From: an uncultured Myxococcales bacterium
GTDB taxonomy: Bacteria > Myxococcota_A > Polyangia > Polyangiales > Polyangiaceae
Assembly (NCBI GenBank): GCA_937949945.1
Contig: CALFEQ010000127.1
Coordinates: 19,199 to 83,198 of the forward strand
DNA: 64,000 nt
Direction: 5' to 3'
The position numbers were made by a program, and so were the translations under genes. The first letter of the stretch is position 1. Every line of letters starts with the position of its first letter. Of this stretch, positions 35,366-44,556 are shown in pieces. The notes below the pieces were generated by a model that made no database searches, was not told the origin of the DNA, and saw nothing but the letters and a program-made list of their open reading frames with translations.

Positions 35366-38300
35366 ATGTCTCCCCGGATCCGCATCGACCCTTCCACGCG
35401 CATGCCCTTCGCGGACGACGCCGAGGGCAAGAGCTCGGGCGTGAGCGGCGTCATCGACGAGCTCGCCGCGCTCCGGCGCACGATCGAGTCGCGCAAGAGC
35501 CGCTACGTCGAGCTCACGGCGCGGACGTGTTTCAGCTTCCTCTCGGGCGCGACGTCGCCCGAGAACATGATCCTCCGTGCGGCCGAGCTCGGCTACGACA
35601 CGATCGCCATCACGGATCGCGACGGCCTCTACGGCATCGTCCGCGCCTGGGAGGCGGCCGAGAAGCACGGCGTGCGCGTCATCGTGGGATGCGAGCTCAC
35701 GCTCGAGCGCGAAGGGCTCGAGGGCGTGCCCGACGTCCCCGGCAAGCCGACGACGCTCACCGTGCTCGTCGAGGATCACACGGGATACACGAACCTCTGC
35801 AAGATCCTGACGGAGAGCCATCGGCGGCATCCGAAGGCGGCTTGGGGCTCCGCCGCGCCGAGCGACGGCGTCACGCCCGAGGCCGGGGCTTCGAAGCGGC
35901 GCGCCGAGCGTCTCGACGAGGACGAGCTCCCGCGGAACACGTTCGCCGGCGTTCCGCTCTCGTTCGTCTGCGCGCACGCCGAGGGGCTGTGGGCGCTCGC
36001 CGACGCGGCGCTCTTCGTGACGGGAGGCGAACAGGCGTCGCCGGTCGGCGCGGGCGGCGCCCTCGCGCGCGCGTTCGGCCCGCGCCTGTCGGTGATGGTC
36101 CACCTGCACAAGGACGGAGAGGACCGCGCCCGCGTCTCGCGCGCCCTCGCCGCGGCCCGCATCTTCGGGCTCCCGATCTGCGCGACCAACCGCGTGCTCT
36201 ACGCGCGCCCGAGCGAAAAGCCGATCCTCGACGTCCTCCACTGCATCCGCGAGGGCAAGACGCTCGACGAAGCCGGCCGCGAGCTCTTCCCCAACGCGGA
36301 GGCCCATCTCAAGAGCGAGGAGGAGATGCTCCGCCTCTTCTCGCTGCACCCCGAGTGGGTGGCGCGCTCTCGGTTCATCGCCGAGCGCTGTCGCTTCTCG
36401 ATGAAGGAGCTATCGTACCGCTTCCCGTACGAGATCACCGACCTCGTGCACCGCGACTTCCGCAAGCCGAAGGCGGGGCAGGGCGGGGCGGAGGACGAGG
36501 ACGATCGCGAGACGGCGCAACAGGCGCTCCGGCGCCTCACGTACGAGGGCGCGCGGGCTCGCTACGGTGACGCGATCCCGGAGAAGGTCACGCAGCAGAT
36601 CGAGAAGGAGCTCGAGCTCATCGAGAAGCTCGAAGTGGCGCCGTACTTCCTCAGCGTGCGCGCGATCGTCGACATGGCACGCCGGCGCGACATCCTCTGC
36701 CAGGGCCGCGGCAGCGCGGCCAACAGCGCGGTGTGCTTCTGTCTCGGCATCACCGCCGTCGATCCGGCACGCTCGAACATGCTCTTCGAGCGCTTTCTCT
36801 CGGCCGAGCGCCGCGAGCCGCCGGACATCGACGTCGACTTCGAGCACGAGCGCCGCGAGGAGGTGATCCAGGAGATCTACACGACGTACGGGCGCGAGCG
36901 CGCCGCGATGGTCTGCGAGGTCGTCTCGTATCGGTCGAAGAGCGCGCTCCGCGAGGTCGGCAAGGTCTTCGGCTTGTCGCTCGAGCAGGTCGATCGGCTC
37001 GCGGGCGTCGTGTCCTGGTGGGACGGCATCGGGACGGTGAGCGAGTCGCGTCTGCGCGCGATCGGGCTGTCCGCCGACGATCCGCGCGTCCGCCAGACGC
37101 TCGTGATGGCGCGGGCGATCCAAGGCTTCCCGCGGCACTTGTCGATCCACGTCGGAGGCTTCGTCCTGTCGGCCGAGCCGCTCGTGAACGTCGCGCCGAT
37201 CGAGCCGGCGACGATGGACGGCCGCACGATCATCCCTTGGGACAAGGACGACATCGACACGCTCGGCTTCTTCAAGATCGACGTCCTCGGCCTCGGCATG
37301 CTGACGGCGATCCGGAAGAGCCTCGATCTCGTCCGCGACGTCGCGCGGCAAGCGGAGCGCGCGGCGAACGACGCCGCCACGACCGAGACGGCGCCGTACG
37401 CGCCGCCGGAGCTCGTGACGGGCACGGCGATCGAGCGGCTCGCGCGCATCCCGCCCGAAGACCCGAAGGTCTACGACGCGCTCTGCAACGCGGACACCGT
37501 GGGCGTGTTCCAGATCGAGAGCCGCGCGCAGATGGCGATGCTCCCGAGGCTGCGCCCGCGCACGTTCTACGATCTCGTGATCGAGGTCGCGATCGTCCGC
37601 CCGGGCCCGATCCAGGGCGGCATGGTGCACCCGTACCTGCGCCGGCGGGCGGGCGAGGAGAAGGCGGATCCGCCGCATCCGTTGCTCCGTCCGATCCTCG
37701 AGCGCACCCTCGGCGTCCCGCTCTTCCAAGAGCAGGTGATGCAGATCGCGATCGTCGGCGCGGGCTACAGCGGCGGCGAGGCCGACCGCCTCCGGCGCGA
37801 CATGGCCGCGTGGCGCAAGACCGGCTCGCTCGAGAAGCACCGCGAGCGCCTGCTCCAGGGGTTCCGCGAGCGCGGCATCCCCGAGGAGTTCGGCGAGCGC
37901 CTCTACCAGCAGATCCACGGGTTCGCCGAGTACGGCTTCCCCGAATCCCACGCCGCGAGCTTCGCGTTGCTCGTCTACGCGAGCGCTTGGCTCAAGGTCC
38001 ATTACCCCGCGGAGCTGGCGGCGGCGCTCATCAACAGCCAGCCGATGGGGTTCTACTCGCCGTCGACGATCCTCCAGGATGCGCAGCGGCACGGCGTCGA
38101 GCTCTTGCCGATCGACGTGAACGAGAGCGGCTGGGACTGCGCGTGCGTGCGCGTCGTGCCCGACGGGCGCGGGGCGGGCTCCTCTCGCCCGAGGACCGCG
38201 ATCCGCCTCGGCCTCCGGCTCGTCTCGGGCCTCGGCGAGGACGCGGGGCGCCGGATCGAAGAGGCGCGCGCCGTACGGCCGTTCGCGAGCATCGAGGACG

Positions 38301-38950
38301 TGGTCGCGCGCGCGCGGCTCGATCGGAAGGAGGCGATGGCGCTCGCCGAGTCGGGGGCCCTCGACGCGCTGACGCACAAGCCTCCCGGCAGCGCGCGGCG
38401 GGCGGCGATCTGGCACGTCGTCGCGCCGCGGCCGAACGGCCTTTTTCGAGAGACGTCGACGGGGGAATCCGCGCCGGACCTCCGGCCGATGTCGCGCGCC
38501 GAGCAGCTCGTGCTCGACTACGAGCGCACGGGCGTGTCGATCACCGACCACCCGATGAAGCTCCTTCGCCCGAAGCTTCCGAGGCGCTTCAAGAGCTCGC
38601 GCGATCTCGTGAAGCTGCGATCGGGCACGCGCGTGAGCACCGCCGGGCTCGTCACGTGCCGCCAGCGCCCCGGGACCGCGAGCGGCGTCGTCTTCGTGAC
38701 GATGGAGGACGAGCACGGCTTCATCAACCTGATCCTCTGGGCCAAGGTCTTCGAGGCGTTCCACCACCTCGCGACGACGGCGCGCCTCCTCGTCGCCCAC
38801 GGCCGCATCGAGCGGAGCGACGATCCGAAGGGCCTGAGCCCGCCCGATCCGAACGCACCGCAGAGCGTGGTCTACGTCATCGTCGAGCGCCTCGAGCGCC
38901 TCGACGAGCGACTGCCGCGGCTCGTGAGCATGAGTCGGGATTTTCATTGA
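35366..38950 (+). CDS. dnaE2: Error-prone DNA polymerase III alpha subunit DnaE2 (ImuC)
   Basis: This 1194-residue C-family polymerase performs translesion synthesis with ImuA/ImuB. The N-terminal PHP domain (YVELTARTCFSFLSGATSPE, GYDTIAITDRDGLYG) is followed by the polymerase palm with PDIDVDFEHERREEV and FFKIDVLGLGML, fingers, the helix-hairpin-helix and a C-terminal OB fold (GVVFVTMEDEHGFINLILW). It lacks the tau-binding C-terminus of replicative DnaE1, and the length is in the family range. A Ser/Gly-rich segment of about 30 residues precedes the PHP domain. The 3' end is followed immediately by 18-bp hairpin repeats. Confidence 0.96.
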   Translation: MSPRIRIDPSTRMPFADDAEGKSSGVSGVIDELAALRRTIESRKSRYVELTARTCFSFLSGATSPENMILRAAELGYDTIAITDRDGLYGIVRAWEAAEKHGVRVIVGCELTLEREGLEGVPDVPGKPTTLTVLVEDHTGYTNLCKILTESHRRHPKAAWGSAAPSDGVTPEAGASKRRAERLDEDELPRNTFAGVPLSFVCAHAEGLWALADAALFVTGGEQASPVGAGGALARAFGPRLSVMVHLHKDGEDRARVSRALAAARIFGLPICATNRVLYARPSEKPILDVLHCIREGKTLDEAGRELFPNAEAHLKSEEEMLRLFSLHPEWVARSRFIAERCRFSMKELSYRFPYEITDLVHRDFRKPKAGQGGAEDEDDRETAQQALRRLTYEGARARYGDAIPEKVTQQIEKELELIEKLEVAPYFLSVRAIVDMARRRDILCQGRGSAANSAVCFCLGITAVDPARSNMLFERFLSAERREPPDIDVDFEHERREEVIQEIYTTYGRERAAMVCEVVSYRSKSALREVGKVFGLSLEQVDRLAGVVSWWDGIGTVSESRLRAIGLSADDPRVRQTLVMARAIQGFPRHLSIHVGGFVLSAEPLVNVAPIEPATMDGRTIIPWDKDDIDTLGFFKIDVLGLGMLTAIRKSLDLVRDVARQAERAANDAATTETAPYAPPELVTGTAIERLARIPPEDPKVYDALCNADTVGVFQIESRAQMAMLPRLRPRTFYDLVIEVAIVRPGPIQGGMVHPYLRRRAGEEKADPPHPLLRPILERTLGVPLFQEQVMQIAIVGAGYSGGEADRLRRDMAAWRKTGSLEKHRERLLQGFRERGIPEEFGERLYQQIHGFAEYGFPESHAASFALLVYASAWLKVHYPAELAAALINSQPMGFYSPSTILQDAQRHGVELLPIDVNESGWDCACVRVVPDGRGAGSSRPRTAIRLGLRLVSGLGEDAGRRIEEARAVRPFASIEDVVARARLDRKEAMALAESGALDALTHKPPGSARRAAIWHVVAPRPNGLFRETSTGESAPDLRPMSRAEQLVLDYERTGVSITDHPMKLLRPKLPRRFKSSRDLVKLRSGTRVSTAGLVTCRQRPGTASGVVFVTMEDEHGFINLILWAKVFEAFHHLATTARLLVAHGRIERSDDPKGLSPPDPNAPQSVVYVIVERLERLDERLPRLVSMSRDFH

Positions 38951-39004
38951 GCGTGCTTCGCACGTCCAGCGTGCTTCGCACGTCCAGCGTGCTTCGCACG
39001 CTGA
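38951..39004 (+). repeat. Three 18-bp hairpin repeats after dnaE2
   Basis: The unit GCGTGCTTCGCACGTCCA occurs three times at 38951, 38969 and 38987; the last copy ends GCTGA. The first unit starts directly after the TGA of dnaE2. Each unit holds a stem CGTGC-TTC-GCACG. A related perfect hairpin with the complementary loop lies at 39124-39142. Tandem stems right after a stop suggest a terminator or an RNA 3'-end stabiliser. There is no T tract. Confidence 0.85.
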
Positions 39005-39060
39005 GGCTCCAAGCTCCAGGCTCCAGGCTCCAGATTTGGGCTCCAGGCTTTCAGGCTCCA
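39005..39060 (+). repeat. GGCTCCA heptamer array after dnaE2
   Basis: About seven GGCTCCA-type units, two of them degenerate and one interrupted by GATTTG, follow the 18-bp repeats and read outward from dnaE2. They face the opposite-sense units at 39223-39243 that follow the convergent kinase gene, so the two can pair as an inverted repeat. The whole 306-base gap 38951-39256 is repeat material except for about 60 bases around 39061-39120. Confidence 0.85.
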
Positions 39061-39123
39061 GATTCGTCTCGACTACATGTCCTGCGTTTCCAACACGACG
39101 CTGGCTTCGAAGCATGGAGGCAT

Positions 39124-39243
39124 GAGCGTGCGAAGCACGCTCACTGAGGACTGAGGACTGAGGACTGAGGACCGAGGACCGAGGACCGAGGACCGAGGAC
39201 CGAGGACCGAGGACCGAAATCCCTGGAGCCCGGAGCCTGGAGC
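39124..39243 (-). repeat. Perfect hairpin and the longest heptamer arrays of the window
   Basis: A perfect stem GAGCGTGC-GAA-GCACGCTC lies at 39124-39142. It is followed by four ctgagga and six ccgagga units at 39144-39213 and by ctggagc, ccggagc, ctggagc at 39223-39243. Read from the kinase gene (minus strand) the order is GGCTCCA units, then GTCCTCG units, then GTCCTCA units, then the hairpin. The block begins 13 bases after the kinase stop. Uniform runs within each unit type suggest expansion by slippage. Confidence 0.9.
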
Positions 39244-39256
39244 CTCCTCCGGAGTC

Positions 39257-40387
39257 TCACTCCGGAACGATCTCCACATCCGACAGCTCCGCCTCGCCGA
39301 TCTCCACGTCCGGATCCAGCAGCCTCGACGACGCCACCGGGACCCGGTTCGGCGGTGGAGGGACCGTGTCGATGGCGGAGACGGAGACGGCCTCGTCGTG
39401 CCAGCGCGCGTGCTCGGCGCGTTCGTTCGGGAAGAGCGTGGCGAGGAGCTCGCCCAGCTCTCGGCTCATCCACGCTCGGTTCCGGCCTACGAACGCATCG
39501 AGGTGGGCGCGAAGCTCGCCCGCGGTCGCGAAGCGCTCGTCGGGATTGGCGCGGAGCGTGCGTGCGACGATCGCGGCGAGGGCGTCGGGGTAGCCGGGCA
39601 CGATGGTCCGAGGGTCCGGGACGTCCGAAATGCGGATGGCCTCGAGTGTCTCGAAGTCGTCGTCGCGCTTGAACAGGCGCCGCATGGTGCCCATCTCCCA
39701 GAGCGTCGTTCCGAGCGCATAGATGTCCGCCCTGCGGTCGACCGGACGCAGCTCGATCTGCTCCGGCGAGAGATAGGCGAGGGTGCCCTTCACCATCCCG
39801 CGTGACGTGCGATCGCGACGGATCCGCGCCTTCGCCAGGCCGAAGTCGATGAGCTTCACCTCGCCGGCGTAGGTGAGGAACACGTTCGACGGGTTGACGT
39901 CGCGATGCACGATCGACAGCGGCACTCCGGCGTCGTCGGTGAGCTCGTGGGCGGCGTGAAGCCCCTCCGCGACGCGAGCGCAGATCCATGCGCCGAGCCA
40001 GAGCGACAGCGAGGCACCTTGGGCGACGAGCGTGTCCCAGACGTCGGCCAGCGTGCGCCCCGCGAGGAGCTCCATGACGATGTAGCGGTGATCCCGCTCG
40101 ATGCCGTACTCGAACGTGCGGATCACGTTCGGATGCGAGATGCGCTCGAGGATCTTCGCCTCGTCCGAGAACATCCGCAAAAACCGAGGGTCCTTTCCGT
40201 ACTCGTCCCGAATGACCTTGATCGCGACGATCTCGTCGCTGCGGTCCGCCGCCTTCGCGCGGCCGACGTAGACGTTCGCCATCCCTCCGCCGCCGATCTT
40301 CGCGCCGATCTCGTAGCGGCCAATCTGCTTCGGTGCTGCGTGAGGGCGAGACAACGGTCGGATGCTATCACCACACGGATGACCCAT
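39257..40387 (-). CDS. Soluble Ser/Thr protein kinase
   Basis: This 376-residue eukaryote-like kinase has the catalytic domain at about 24-285: GGGGMANVY glycine loop, VAIKVIRDE with the catalytic Lys, VHRDVNPSN, IDFGLAKA and GTLAYLSPEQ. Asn replaces Lys after HRDV, as in many Myxococcota kinases, and the key Asp and Asn remain. The tail of about 90 residues is rich in Pro, Asp and Glu, with no transmembrane segment or sensor domain, so it acts in the cytoplasm with an unknown input. It lies 40 bases after the RCC1 lipoprotein gene on the same strand and may be co-transcribed with it. Confidence 0.9.
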   Translation of the reverse strand: MGHPCGDSIRPLSRPHAAPKQIGRYEIGAKIGGGGMANVYVGRAKAADRSDEIVAIKVIRDEYGKDPRFLRMFSDEAKILERISHPNVIRTFEYGIERDHRYIVMELLAGRTLADVWDTLVAQGASLSLWLGAWICARVAEGLHAAHELTDDAGVPLSIVHRDVNPSNVFLTYAGEVKLIDFGLAKARIRRDRTSRGMVKGTLAYLSPEQIELRPVDRRADIYALGTTLWEMGTMRRLFKRDDDFETLEAIRISDVPDPRTIVPGYPDALAAIVARTLRANPDERFATAGELRAHLDAFVGRNRAWMSRELGELLATLFPNERAEHARWHDEAVSVSAIDTVPPPPNRVPVASSRLLDPDVEIGEAELSDVEIVPE

Positions 40388-40427
40388 CGCCCACTCGATC
40401 GCGCCGAGCGCTCGACGAGGGACCGAC

Positions 40428-41726
40428 TCAGAAGACGACGGGGGCCGGCTCGGGGTGGGGTCTCGTGTCCGCCGTCCTGCGACCGAGCTCGCCGCTCTCG
40501 TTCGTGCCCCAGCACGTCACCCGTCCGCTCTCGTGGAGCGCGCACGTGTGCGCGAATCCGCAGGCGATGGAACGCACGTTCGTCACGCCCTCCACCACCG
40601 TGGGCGTGAGCACGATCGGCGGGTCCGCCACCGTGTCCGACAGGACGGTTCCCGTCCCGACCTGCCCGCGCCGGTTGCTCCCCCAGCACGCGACCGTCGC
40701 GTCGTCGAGCAAGGCGCAAGAGTGGACTTGGCCCGCGCACCCCATGAGCGCGGAGCGGCCCGCCGGCAAGTGGACGGGTCCAGGGAAGGTCGCGGACGCG
40801 CCGACTTTGCCCTGCCCGAGCTGCCCGTGGTCGTCGTACCCCCAACACTGCATCGTCCCGTCCTCGAGGACGGCGCAACTGTGTGCCCAGCCCAGCGCCA
40901 GGTGCTTCACGGGGCCGAGGCCTTGAACCGTCGCAGGAATCGCCGTGTTCGTGCCGTCGTGACCGAGCTGCCGCACGTTGTTGAGGCCGAAGCACTGGAC
41001 CGTTCCGTCGTCGAGGAGCACGCACGTGTGGAAGCCACCCGTGGCGACCGCGCGTGCCGGCCGAGGGAGCGCGACGATCTTGGGCGTCGGATCCGAAGCG
41101 ATCACCCGGCCGATTTGGCCATTCTGACCGTGGCCCCAGCACTTCAGCTCGCCGCCGAAGTGGACCGTACAGACGTGCGCCCCTCCGACGCCGAGGTAGG
41201 TCACGCCAGGGCCCGCTGCGACCGCGACCGGCGTCGCGGAGAAACCGCCGGCCCCTCGCCCCAGCTGACCGTTCGCGTTGTCGCCCCAGCAATGAAGCGC
41301 GCCGTCGGCCGTCGTCGCGCACGAGAAAGAGTGGTCCTCGTTCCGGAACCCGCCGGCACCGACGAGCGCCGCGGGCGGCAGGTCGAGCGCGTGGGGTACC
41401 CCTCTGGTTTCCGGCGAGGCGTCCGGCACGCCGAGCTGACCGAGCGAGTTGTCGCCCCAGCAGCGAGGAGGCTGATCGCGGATCGCGACGCACGTGTGAC
41501 GAAAGCCGGCCGCGATCGCCGTCACGCATGGATCGCACGTCGCTCCGGCGTCGGGCGGGAGGTCCGGGAGCGGCGGCCCGTCTTCCGTCGCGGCGTCCGC
41601 CACGGGCGGCGGCGGTGACGCGGGCGCTTCGAGCCCCGCGATGATCACGCACGCCGACGCGCTCGAACCCACGAAGGCGAGCACGCAGGTGGCGACGAGG
41701 TAGGCGCGGAGACGGCTACGACGCAC
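40428..41726 (-). CDS. RCC1-repeat beta-propeller lipoprotein
   Basis: The 432-residue product has a signal with a lipobox-like SASAC (Cys26), a Pro/Ala/Asp linker and then seven RCC1-type blades. The blade signature CWG-x(4)-GQLG recurs seven times (CWGDNSLGQLG, CWGDNANGQLG, CWGHGQNGQIG, CFGLNNVRQLG, CWGYDDHGQLG, CWGSNRRGQVG, CWGTNESGELG). Each is paired with a HTCV/HSCA strand, so blade disulfides are likely. Seven blades make a closed propeller, as in RCC1 and BLIP-II. Outside the cell it would be a protein-binding scaffold; the partner is unknown. Such proteins are abundant in Myxococcota. Confidence 0.9.
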   Translation of the reverse strand: MRRSRLRAYLVATCVLAFVGSSASACVIIAGLEAPASPPPPVADAATEDGPPLPDLPPDAGATCDPCVTAIAAGFRHTCVAIRDQPPRCWGDNSLGQLGVPDASPETRGVPHALDLPPAALVGAGGFRNEDHSFSCATTADGALHCWGDNANGQLGRGAGGFSATPVAVAAGPGVTYLGVGGAHVCTVHFGGELKCWGHGQNGQIGRVIASDPTPKIVALPRPARAVATGGFHTCVLLDDGTVQCFGLNNVRQLGHDGTNTAIPATVQGLGPVKHLALGWAHSCAVLEDGTMQCWGYDDHGQLGQGKVGASATFPGPVHLPAGRSALMGCAGQVHSCALLDDATVACWGSNRRGQVGTGTVLSDTVADPPIVLTPTVVEGVTNVRSIACGFAHTCALHESGRVTCWGTNESGELGRRTADTRPHPEPAPVVF

Positions 41727-41789
41727 GTGGTGCCAGACATCACGATCGCCGGCAGACGATCGTTCGTCAACGCGAAGAACTTTCGTCGA

Positions 41790-42288
41790 TCACTCGTCCG
41801 GCTTCTCGAGACACTTCGCTCCGAAGGCGCACCTCGTGAAGCGGGTGCACGCTTCGTCCGCGTCGCACGCGGCCTGGGCCGAGGGGTCGCAAGCGGCGAT
41901 GGTGGTCTGGGACTCCAGGCAACTGTCGCACGCGGGGTCGGAATCCTGGAGCTCGTCCGCGCAGAGCGTCTCCGCACACTGCTCCTTGCACGGCCCCTGG
42001 CAGGCGCAGGCGATGTACGTCCGGTTGTACGGAAGCACCGCGTCGAAGCCGCCGCAACATTCCGCGCAATCGAGGAGGGTCTCCTCCTCCGGCGCACCTG
42101 TCGGCCTCGGCGCCGGCGTCCCCGTCGCCCGGGCGCTCGTCGGGAGCGCCAGAGGCGCCGTCCTCCCGCCCGGCGTCGGTGCCCGCGCCGTCACCGCCGC
42201 CGGTGCCGTGTACGGTCGTCGTGCACGCGATGACGAGGATGGACAGCGCAGCCGCGCCGCCGAGGAGCTTCTTGCCGAGATCGACCAT
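41790..42288 (-). pseudogene. Frameshifted Cys-rich lipoprotein, paralogue of the 42411-42923 gene
   Basis: The intact signal MVDLGKKLLG...LVIACTTT (lipobox VIAC, Cys22) begins at ATG 42288 with GGAGGG seven bases upstream. Its reading frame continues through the Asp/Gly-rich linker to about 42096 and then degenerates into Arg-rich sequence. The expected Cys-rich domain (LLDCAECCGG ... YIACACQGPCKEQC) continues in another frame to 41790. Compared with the neighbour (DCSKEEDLVACEKCC), joining the frames at 42087-42096 gives RCAPEEETLLDCAECC, as if two bases of a C run were lost. Either the gene is broken, or the sequence has an error, or the shift is programmed. The other half of the protein is intact, so the break looks recent. 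Confidence 0.75.
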
Positions 42289-42410
42289 GGTGCGGCCCTC
42301 CGATGGGGAACGATAACACCCGCGCCTGCCGACGCGCTCGAGCCCGTGAGGTCGAGCGCGTCGGTGGCGGCGACGGGCCATCTACGCTCCACGCGAGAGG
42401 GCGTGGCGGA

Positions 42411-42923
42411 TCAGCGCTCGGCGTCGTCGGCGCAGTGCTCGAGCAGGCATTCCACGGCCTGCGTGCAGGTCGGATCCGCGTCGCAGACGGTCTGGGCCAG
42501 CTCCAAGCACTCCGCGGCGGTGGTGTCGCTGTCCAGGCACGCCACGCACGCGTCGTCCGGGTCCTCGGGAATGTCTGCGCAGACCGTCGTCGCGCATGCG
42601 TCCTTGCACGGGTTGTCGCACGCGCACGCGAGGTACGTGCCGTCGAACGGCAGGGTCGCCTCCGGCACTCCGCAGCACTTCTCGCACGCGACGAGGTCTT
42701 CTTCTTTCGAGCAATCCTTCGGGCCGTCGTCGCCGGGCGTCTCGTCGGACGCGTCGGAGGTCCCCGCGTCGGTCTCACCGGCATCCTCACCGGCATTGGT
42801 GCCGCCGCTGCTGCTGCCTCCGCTGCTTCCGTTCGTCGTGGTGGTGGTCGTCGTCGTGCAGGCGACGACGAGGATGGCGAGCGCAGCTGCGCTCCCGGCG
42901 ATGAGTCGCGTGATCGTGAGCAT
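42411..42923 (-). CDS. Small Cys-rich lipoprotein
   Basis: The 170-residue product has a lipobox VVAC (Cys22) followed by eight threonines, a Gly/Ser/Asp linker and a Cys-rich domain of about 100 residues with 14 cysteines (ACEKCCGVP, YLACACDNPCKDAC, ACVACLDSD, VCDADPTCTQAVECLLEHC). The poly-Thr run is coded by a trinucleotide repeat that could vary in length without breaking the frame. The domain is probably a compact disulfide-bonded surface fold; function unknown. The downstream gene encodes a paralogue that is frameshifted. Both occupy their own transcription units with about 120-base gaps. Confidence 0.8.
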   Translation of the reverse strand: MLTITRLIAGSAAALAILVVACTTTTTTTTNGSSGGSSSGGTNAGEDAGETDAGTSDASDETPGDDGPKDCSKEEDLVACEKCCGVPEATLPFDGTYLACACDNPCKDACATTVCADIPEDPDDACVACLDSDTTAAECLELAQTVCDADPTCTQAVECLLEHCADDAER

Positions 42924-43048
42924 CCGTTCGAAGACCTCCGGCGCGGGACCTTACACCCACCGGGCGTCATCTGCTCGAGCTTCGCGTCCCGTTCCGCGTC
43001 GTTCGCTCCGTCGATGACCCGTCCCGGCATGCGTGGTATCGGTGCGCC

Positions 43049-44446
43049 ATGCCGTTCGACAAGGTCCTCGTCTGCAACCGCGGAGAGATCGCTCGCCGCG
43101 TCATCCGCACCTGCAAGCGCCTCGGCATCGCGACCGTCGCGATCCACTCCGAGGCGGACGCCGACGCGCCCCACGTCACCGACGCCGACGAAGCCGTGCT
43201 CGTCGGTCCGGCGCCGGCGAAGGACTCGTACTTGAACGTCGAGGCGATCCTCGCCGCCATCAAGAAGACGGGCGCGAAGGCGGTGCACCCGGGCTACGGC
43301 TTCTTGAGCGAGAACTCGAAGTTCGCGCGCGCCGTCGCCGAGGCCGGCGCCGTCTTCGTCGGGCCGTCGCCGGACACGCTCGACGCGTTCGGCGACAAGA
43401 TGAAGGCGCGGCACGTGGCGCTTTCCGTCGGCACCTCGCCGGTGCCCGGCACCGACGAGCCCATCGCCATCGACACGCCCGAGGGCATCGCCCACGCGAA
43501 GGAGGTCGCGGCGAAGATCGGATACCCGATCGTGGCCAAGGCGGTCGGCGGCGGCGGCGGCATCGGGATGCAGGTCGTCCAGGACGAGTCCGGCCTCGAG
43601 CGCGCGCTCAAGTCCTGCTCCGATCGCGGCAAGGCGAGCTTCGCCGATCCGCGCGTGTACATCGAGCGCTACGTCGGGACGCCGCGGCACATCGAGGTGC
43701 AGGTCTTCTGCGATCGGCACGGGCAGGCGTTCGCCCTCGGCGAGCGCGAGTGCAGCGTCCAGCGCCGGCACCAGAAGATCATCGAGGAGTCGCCGTCCGC
43801 GGCGTCCTTCTTCGCAGGGGAAGAGGGCGAGCGCCGGCGTGCGGACCTCTACGCCGCCGCGCTCCGCGTCGTGAAGAAGGTGAACTACGTCGGCGCGGGT
43901 ACGTGCGAGTTCATCGCCGACGAGAGCGGCCAGCTCTACTTCCTCGAAGTGAACGCGCGCCTGCAGGTCGAGCACCCCGTGACGGAGATGGTCACCGGCC
44001 TCGATCTCGTCGAGCTCCAGCTCCGGGTCGCCGCCGGCGAGAAGCTGCCCGATCTCTCGAGCGTCGCGCGCAAGGGACACGCGATCGAGGCGCGTGTCTA
44101 TGCCGAGGACCCGAGCAAGAGCTTCATCCCGAAGCCGGGGCCGATCGACGAGCTCGTGTGGGCCGGCGGGGCGGGCGAGGCGCAGACGCAGACGCTGCGC
44201 GTCGAGTCCGGCGTGAAGGCCGGCAGCAAGGTCACGCCCTACTACGATCCGATGATCGCCAAGGTGATCGCCTGGGGCGAGACGCGCGACGCCGCCATCG
44301 CGGAGCTCGATCGCGCCCTCGCCGGCACGCGGATCGCACCGCTCGTCACGAACGTCGATTTCCTTCGCAAAGTCCTCGCGAGCGACGAGTTCCGTGCGGG
44401 CGCGTACGACACGCGCTTCGCCGAGGCCCTCGCGAAGCGCCCGTGA
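43049..44446 (+). CDS. accC: Biotin carboxylase subunit (acetyl-/propionyl-CoA carboxylase type)
   Basis: The enzyme carboxylates biotin with ATP and bicarbonate, the first half-reaction of acyl-CoA carboxylases. The 465-residue product has the biotin-carboxylase N-domain (CNRGEIARRVIRTCKRLG), AVHPGYGFLSEN, the glycine-rich ATP loop KAVGGGGGIGMQ, ECSVQRRHQKIIEE, FLEVNARLQVEHPVTEM and the C-terminal domain ending near residue 460. No biotinyl domain is attached, so it needs a separate carrier protein, which is not in the window. It could serve acetyl-CoA or propionyl-CoA carboxylase; sequence alone does not decide. Confidence 0.93.
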   Translation: MPFDKVLVCNRGEIARRVIRTCKRLGIATVAIHSEADADAPHVTDADEAVLVGPAPAKDSYLNVEAILAAIKKTGAKAVHPGYGFLSENSKFARAVAEAGAVFVGPSPDTLDAFGDKMKARHVALSVGTSPVPGTDEPIAIDTPEGIAHAKEVAAKIGYPIVAKAVGGGGGIGMQVVQDESGLERALKSCSDRGKASFADPRVYIERYVGTPRHIEVQVFCDRHGQAFALGERECSVQRRHQKIIEESPSAASFFAGEEGERRRADLYAAALRVVKKVNYVGAGTCEFIADESGQLYFLEVNARLQVEHPVTEMVTGLDLVELQLRVAAGEKLPDLSSVARKGHAIEARVYAEDPSKSFIPKPGPIDELVWAGGAGEAQTQTLRVESGVKAGSKVTPYYDPMIAKVIAWGETRDAAIAELDRALAGTRIAPLVTNVDFLRKVLASDEFRAGAYDTRFAEALAKRP

Positions 44447-44556
44447 GCGAAAGGGCGATCTTTCCGCACGGGGCTTCGCAGGTCCCGGGCTTGTCACCCT
44501 GAAAGGTGACGTGCGGCGTCTTGCTGGCGCGACCCTCGGCGGCTATCACGACCCTC

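Noticed and set aside
39144..39213. Possible CRISPR array
   Set aside because: The repeats are 7 bp with no spacers and no cas genes are present. They are simple tandem heptamers.
41790..42392. A 200-codon frame covering the Cys-rich domain with its own in-frame N-terminus
   Set aside because: Its first 95 residues are Arg/Ser/Pro-rich without a signal, while the true lipoprotein signal lies in the neighbouring frame at 42288. The frameshift reading explains both halves.
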